From positions 1 to 54,476 of the forward strand of contig NZ_JAFKCT010000015.1 of NCBI RefSeq assembly GCF_017254915.1: DNA of 54,476 nucleotides, in the 5' to 3' direction. Every line of letters starts with the position of its first letter. Within the stretch, counting starts at the first letter, position 1. The position numbers were made by a program, and so were the translations under genes. Of the stretch, positions 50,828 through 54,476 are shown piece by piece. The notes under the pieces are model-generated. The model was given only the letters and a program-made list of their open reading frames with translations, was not told where the DNA came from and ran no database searches. This DNA comes from Algoriphagus oliviformis. Its GTDB lineage: Bacteria > Bacteroidota > Bacteroidia > Cytophagales > Cyclobacteriaceae.

Positions 50828-51400
50828 ATGGCTCAAAAGCGGCTTTACATCATCGCAGGTTGCAATGGGGCGGGAAAAACCACCGCTTCCTTCCGGGTTC
50901 TACCCGAACTTCTGGATTGCAGGGAATTTGTGAATGCGGATGAAATAGCCCGAGGGCTCTCGCCTTTTCAACCCGAAAAAGTCGCCCTCGAAGCAGGGAG
51001 AATCATGCTTTCCCGCATTGCGGAACTCATGGAAAAAGGTGAAGATTTTGCCTTCGAAACCACTTTGTCCACCAGGTCTTACACGGGCATTGTCAAAAAG
51101 GCCAAGAAAAAGGGATATTACGTGTCCTTGATATTCTTTTGGCTAGAATCGCCAGAATTAGCTATCGAAAGGGTGAAAAAGCGGGTTTCAGAAGGGGGGC
51201 ACCACATCCCTCCTGAAATCGTGACTAGGAGGTATCAAAGAGGGATAGAAAACTTGTTTAAACTCTTTTTCAATGAAGTTGATTATCTATTCATATTTGA
51301 CAACTCAACTCCTGAGCCTAAACTCGTTGCTGAAAAAAGAGCGACAATCAATATTCTCGACAAAGAAAAATACGAACTCATTAAATCCTATTCCAAATGA
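50828..51400 (+). CDS. Zeta-toxin-like P-loop kinase
   Basis: The 190-residue protein has Walker A IAGCNGAGKTT (about 9-19), VNADEIARGLSP (about 37-48) and FETTLSTRSY (about 82-91), the zeta-toxin/chloramphenicol phosphotransferase-like layout. The ATG at 50828 (MAQKRLYI) is used over a frame start 54 bases upstream. Zeta kinases phosphorylate UDP-N-acetylglucosamine; family relatives without toxin activity also exist. A small ORF follows with a 4-base overlap. Confidence 0.82.
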   Translation: MAQKRLYIIAGCNGAGKTTASFRVLPELLDCREFVNADEIARGLSPFQPEKVALEAGRIMLSRIAELMEKGEDFAFETTLSTRSYTGIVKKAKKKGYYVSLIFFWLESPELAIERVKKRVSEGGHHIPPEIVTRRYQRGIENLFKLFFNEVDYLFIFDNSTPEPKLVAEKRATINILDKEKYELIKSYSK

Positions 51401-51618
51401 GTGAAGACGAAAAAAACACTTTAGCCGAAAAGATAAAAAGTGCTATTCTCAATTCTTCGGAAGACTTTCTCCTGATGAAAAAGAGGCTGGGCCAGGACAT
51501 CGTCGCACAGATCGACGGAAAGATCGTCACCCTGCCTCCCGACTATTTTTTGGAAAAGAGAAAAAACAAGCAAACCGACTCTGAAAGCAGCGACCCAGTT
51601 TCCAAAAAGCCGCTCTAG
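51397..51618 (+). CDS. Small protein coupled to the zeta-like kinase
   Basis: The 73-residue protein is charged and helical in its N-terminal part (MSEDEKNTLAEKIKSAILN), with a central IDGKIVTLPPDYF segment. The ATGA overlap with the kinase gene indicates coupled translation. It could be an antitoxin or another partner, but it does not resemble classical epsilon antitoxin. Confidence 0.65.
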   Translation: MSEDEKNTLAEKIKSAILNSSEDFLLMKKRLGQDIVAQIDGKIVTLPPDYFLEKRKNKQTDSESSDPVSKKPL

Positions 51619-52223
51619 CCCACGATTGTCCGAAACGTCAGATTTACCCTGGGCGAGCTCACACGCTTTGTCGGAGGCAATCGGTGCAGCCAATACGTCT
51701 GGGTCGTGCCCTTCATCACCAGCAGGCTGCCGTGCTCCAGGATGAGCTCTACCTTTTCTTTGGTTTGCTTGTGCTTAAAGGCAAACTTACGCTCCGCACC
51801 GAAGCTCAGCGAGCCAATCGCCCCGTTTTTCTTCAGATCCGCCTCTCCGTCGCTGTGCCAGGCCATGCCCTCCTCACCCGTATGATACAGGTTGAGCAGG
51901 CAGGAGTTGAAGGTCTCGCCCGTTTCGGCCTCGATCAGCGTTTTCAGTTCCAACAGTTCTTTGGTCCAAGGCAAGGCATGCTTGGTGGTGTTTGAGTAGG
52001 TGTACTCAAAGGCCCGCTCTCCATACCAGGCGACCTTGCGCTTGGTGATGATCTTTTTGCCAAAGATCACGGCTTCGTCATTTTTCCACTCGATGGTCTC
52101 CAGCAGCTTTTGGCAATAATAATCAGCTTTCTCAGGGGGCATCAGCTTCCCATAGTAGTTTACCGTGCCGTCATAGGGCAGCCAGTTTTTTGTCTTGTCT
52201 ATGGCTTGGTTGAATAGATCCAT
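51615..52223 (-). CDS. AlkB-like 2-oxoglutarate/Fe(II) DNA dealkylase
   Basis: The 202-residue enzyme has the iron motif WHSDGEADL (His-x-Asp, about 122-130), distal His in TYWLHRLP and the Arg motif SSPRVNLTFR near the C terminus. It reverses 1-methyladenine and 3-methylcytosine by oxidation. It overlaps convergently with the small kinase partner by 4 bases. On the minus strand it follows the Ada zinc-domain ORF, overlapping it by 25 bases, as part of an alkylation-repair cluster. Confidence 0.92.
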   Translation of the reverse strand: MDLFNQAIDKTKNWLPYDGTVNYYGKLMPPEKADYYCQKLLETIEWKNDEAVIFGKKIITKRKVAWYGERAFEYTYSNTTKHALPWTKELLELKTLIEAETGETFNSCLLNLYHTGEEGMAWHSDGEADLKKNGAIGSLSFGAERKFAFKHKQTKEKVELILEHGSLLVMKGTTQTYWLHRLPPTKRVSSPRVNLTFRTIVG

Positions 52224-52439
52224 TGTTTGTATTTTTCCTTCATGCAGTGCTCACAAGGGCGAAACCCGTTTTCAATCGCTTCTTTTTCTGACCGAAAAAA
52301 CACCCGGTTTTCCCGTTTCATTCGTTTGCCCGAGGTGCAGGACAGCTTGCCGTAGATCCTCAGTTTGCTGTTTCCGGCAAAAGCCACTTCGTATCAAAAC
52401 CCGCAGCGTCAAGTCATCCGTCTCGCAGTGCTCTCGCAT
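52199..52439 (-). pseudogene. Ada-type zinc-binding domain, frameshifted
   Basis: The C-terminal frame (52199-52387, GTG start) reads FAGNSKLRIYGKLSCTSGKR, KRENRVFF and FRPCEHCM, a typical Ada metal-binding domain with its zinc cysteines. The expected N-terminal part (MREHCETDDLTLRVLIRSG) is in another frame, from ATG 52437-52439, and meets the first near 52387. The reading frame is therefore broken near CTTTTGCC, either by a real mutation or a sequencing error. Separate genes of this kind commonly sit beside alkB. Confidence 0.75.
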
Positions 52440-52451
52440 CTTCCAGACTCG

Positions 52452-53165
52452 TTAGCTGGTCGCGTCGTGAAAGATGATCCCCAAGGTATGGCGGCTGCCG
52501 CTTTTCACCTCGCTCACCCCATGTTTCATATTGACGCGGTAATAACCCTTCGATCCTTTCTCCGGTTTAAAATTCGTCGTAAAGATCAGTAGATCGCCTT
52601 TCCTCGGCTGAAGTACCATCGCTTTGGACTGAGCCCTTGGTACCTGCTGGGTGAGCACAAACTCCCCGCCGGTGTAGTCCTGACCCGGCGCGTCCAGAAA
52701 CAAAACGACCTGCATCGGGAAATAGACCTCTCCATACAGGTCCTGGTGCAGGGTGTTAAACCCGCCTTCGCCGTACTTCAGGATCAGTACGGTCGCCTTT
52801 CGCTGGCCTGCTTGGTGGCATTGATGGAGAAAGTCGCCGTGTTCGGCCGGAAACTGAACGTCGACTTTCAAAGCCGAAAACCAGGTATTGGCAATGGGCG
52901 CGAGACGGGCGTACATTTCGGTTCGGATCGTTTGGATAAGGGCTGGCAAAGGGTAGTCAAAATACTTGTACTCCCCGAGGCCAAAGCGATGTCGGGCCAT
53001 GACGACCGTTTTGCGATACTGGCCAGAACTTCCGTAGCCCGCTTTCAAGGCCTCGCATTGCGCATCCGTCAGGAGTTTCGGCAGCATGGCAAATCCGTTT
53101 TGGTGCATCTCTTCTGTCACCCCGCCCCAGTCGGCATGGTCGATTCTTTGGATTATATTTTCCAT
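52452..53165 (-). CDS. 2-oxoglutarate/Fe(II) oxygenase
   Basis: The 237-residue protein has the double-stranded beta-helix iron site LHQDLYGEVYFPMQVV (His-x-Asp, about 139-141), distal His in MKHGVSEV (about 214) and Arg in SGSRHTLGIIFHD. It resembles the oxygenase family (Oxygenase-NA) often next to Ada. The target may be a protein residue or alkylated DNA. The gap to the Ada-type gene is 4 bases, so the two are in one operon. Confidence 0.85.
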   Translation of the reverse strand: MENIIQRIDHADWGGVTEEMHQNGFAMLPKLLTDAQCEALKAGYGSSGQYRKTVVMARHRFGLGEYKYFDYPLPALIQTIRTEMYARLAPIANTWFSALKVDVQFPAEHGDFLHQCHQAGQRKATVLILKYGEGGFNTLHQDLYGEVYFPMQVVLFLDAPGQDYTGGEFVLTQQVPRAQSKAMVLQPRKGDLLIFTTNFKPEKGSKGYYRVNMKHGVSEVKSGSRHTLGIIFHDATS

Positions 53166-53169
53166 AAGA

Positions 53170-54018
53170 TCAGCCCTCGGAATTGCTTCTCACCCCTTCC
53201 CAACCAATAATCGCAGCCTTCCTAGTCGGCCCCCACATGTATCCGCCAAAGTCACCCGAAGATTGGATCACGCGATGGCAGGGGATAAGAAAGGCGACCG
53301 GATTGCTGCCAATGGCCGTCCCCACCGCCCGCGATGCCTTGGGATTGCCGATCTGTTCGGCGATGTGGCCGTAGGTTTGGAGCTTGCCCATGGGAATCTT
53401 GAGCAGGCTTTCCCAGACTTTCAGCTGGAAGTCCGTACCCCGCAGGTGGAGCTTGATCTCGCTGAGTTTGCTCCAGTCGTTTTGGAAGATGAAAAGCGCG
53501 TGCTGCTGGTGGAGATCAAGCTTTTGGCAAAAGTCCGCGTTTGGAAATCTTTGCCTTAGGTCTTCCAAGCCTTTTTTTTCATTTTCCTCAAAGGCCATCG
53601 AGCAGACGCCTTTCGCCGTGGACGCGACGATCAGCTGCCCAAAGGGACTTTCGGCAAAGCTGTAGTTGATCTGCAAGTCTTTGCCTCCGTCCCGGTACTC
53701 CGCGGGACTCATGCCCTCGATGTTGACAAAGAGCTCATGGAGTCGGCTGGAACTGGAAAGCCCCGTCTCGTAGGCGGTATCGAAAAGCGAAGTCTGCGAG
53801 TTTTGCAGCAGGCGCTTGGCATGCTCGACGCTGATGTATTGGAGGAATTTTTTGGGACTGGTGCCCGCCCACTCGGTAAATAGGCGCTGGAAATGCGCCG
53901 GGCTGAGGTGAACCTGCTCCGCCACTTCGTCCAGGCTAGGCTGGGTTTTGAAGTTGGCACGGAGGTAGGCGATGGCCTCGGCGATACGCTGGTAATTGAG
54001 ATCTGTCTGGGTTTCCAT
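53170..54018 (-). CDS. Ada-like AraC regulator plus O6-alkylguanine-DNA methyltransferase
   Basis: The 282-residue protein has an AraC helix-turn-helix (about 20-105, LDEVAEQVHLSPAHFQRLF) and a methyltransferase domain with the acceptor Cys in IPCHRVIQSSG (about 250). The Ada zinc domain is absent here and lies on the separate ORF at 52199. It removes methyl groups from O6-methylguanine and likely regulates the cluster. ATG at 54018 (METQTDLNY) is used; the frame extends upstream into repeats. Confidence 0.9.
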   Translation of the reverse strand: METQTDLNYQRIAEAIAYLRANFKTQPSLDEVAEQVHLSPAHFQRLFTEWAGTSPKKFLQYISVEHAKRLLQNSQTSLFDTAYETGLSSSSRLHELFVNIEGMSPAEYRDGGKDLQINYSFAESPFGQLIVASTAKGVCSMAFEENEKKGLEDLRQRFPNADFCQKLDLHQQHALFIFQNDWSKLSEIKLHLRGTDFQLKVWESLLKIPMGKLQTYGHIAEQIGNPKASRAVGTAIGSNPVAFLIPCHRVIQSSGDFGGYMWGPTRKAAIIGWEGVRSNSEG

Positions 54019-54141
54019 GGCTTTCAAATTTATGGGACAAATCTTCAAAATCCCCAGAAGCGATGAAATCCGAAACTTGCGGTGTTTGAAAAGGATCGGT
54101 CCTAAGGGGGGCAAGCTGTCATCCCGCTGGGACTGCTTTCG

Positions 54142-54270
54142 CAGACGAACCCGGTCAGTACCGTAGGCACGACAGCTTGGTAGAAATCCAACACGATATC
54201 CTGTCAGAATGCCGTAGGCATGATCCAGAAACAAATCCCGATAAAAGCCCAAATCCTGGATTCGTTCATT
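54142..54270. repeat. Direct repeat, copy 1 (period 206)
   Basis: An identical copy occurs at 54348-54476. It contains small palindromes (GTACCGTAGGCAC, ATGCCGTAGGCAT). Just outside are imperfect copies of ATCGTCCCGATGGGACT at about 54119, 54273 and 54322. I recall such units as dispersed repeats of Cytophagales genomes. The ORF at 54177-54389 runs through these repeats and is not a gene. Confidence 0.85.
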
Positions 54271-54347
54271 GGATCGTCCCGATGGGACTCTTGAGACGAC
54301 AAACATCTATTTGCTACCGAGCTATCGTCCCGATGGGACTGTTTTTA

Positions 54348-54476
54348 CAGACGAACCCGGTCAGTACCGTAGGCACGACAGCTTGGTAGAAATCCAACAC
54401 GATATCCTGTCAGAATGCCGTAGGCATGATCCAGAAACAAATCCCGATAAAAGCCCAAATCCTGGATTCGTTCATT
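54348..54476. repeat. Direct repeat, copy 2, cut by the window end
   Basis: Matches 54142-54270 base for base and runs to the edge of the window, so the array may continue. No gene is visible in 54019-54476. Confidence 0.85.

Noticed and set aside
54177..54389. Plus-strand frame with IVPMGL-type peptide
   Set aside because: It is a translation of the tandem repeat and GTCCCGATGGGAC units, a common spurious call.

Overview
The window looks like chromosome from a marine or freshwater Bacteroidota, probably of the Cyclobacteriaceae (Algoriphagus-like). The grounds are the Bacteroidota promoter signature (TTTG, about 19 bases, TAnnTTTG) in front of many genes, a clade II (Sec-type) NosZ, a lamin-tail and T9SS-style secreted protein, a DksA-like protein with one cysteine, and the protein styles throughout. 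No species is claimed.

Layout. (1) 1-1950: non-coding left flank with a tRNA 3'-end-like sequence, then a higBA toxin-antitoxin pair between diverged direct repeats. (2) 1951-10790, minus strand: a nitrous-oxide-reduction operon, written in transcription order: Rrf2 regulator, RIC (ScdA/YtfE) repair protein, membrane protein fused to a cytochrome c, nosZ, a small membrane protein, nosL, nosD, nosF, nosY. (3) 10919-17002, minus: a TetR-controlled RND efflux operon. (4) 17137-20442, plus: Rrf2 regulator, quinol NO reductase, OsmC-like protein. (5) 20622-25802, plus: Rrf2 regulator, cbb3-like oxidase operon with small membrane proteins, truncated globin and hemerythrin. (6) 25792-30469, minus: HPP membrane protein, ClC channel, DUF302 protein, methyltransferase, DUF4143-type ATPase. 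(7) 30570-33502, minus: anaerobic ribonucleotide reductase, with the glycyl-radical segment on a separate short ORF. (8) 33709-38812, plus: QueD/PTPS-like enzyme, second RIC, NnrS-like membrane protein, small Cys protein, OprC/NosA-type copper receptor. (9) 39026-40132, plus: fasciclin lipoprotein and a fourth Rrf2. (10) 40177-40402: a copy of the higB 3' part. (11) 40772-40844, minus: initiator tRNA. (12) 41169-54476: housekeeping genes (era, der, scpB, asd and others), a zeta-toxin-like kinase, a DNA-alkylation repair cluster and a tandem repeat at the window edge.

How it fits together. Positions 232-40783 behave like one accessory block for NO and N2O respiration, copper supply and nitrosative stress. 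It lies exactly on the 3' side of the tRNA-fMet gene and is bounded by a 14-base copy of the tRNA end. No nitrite or nitrate reductase is present here, so this segment alone would consume NO and N2O rather than perform full denitrification. Four Rrf2 regulators with a CX6CX5C cysteine pattern, and about ten similar palindromes in front of the block's transcription units, suggest one NO- or redox-sensing regulon. In several cases the palindrome sits directly on the -33 promoter element.

All calls come from reading the sequence and translations; no database search was run.
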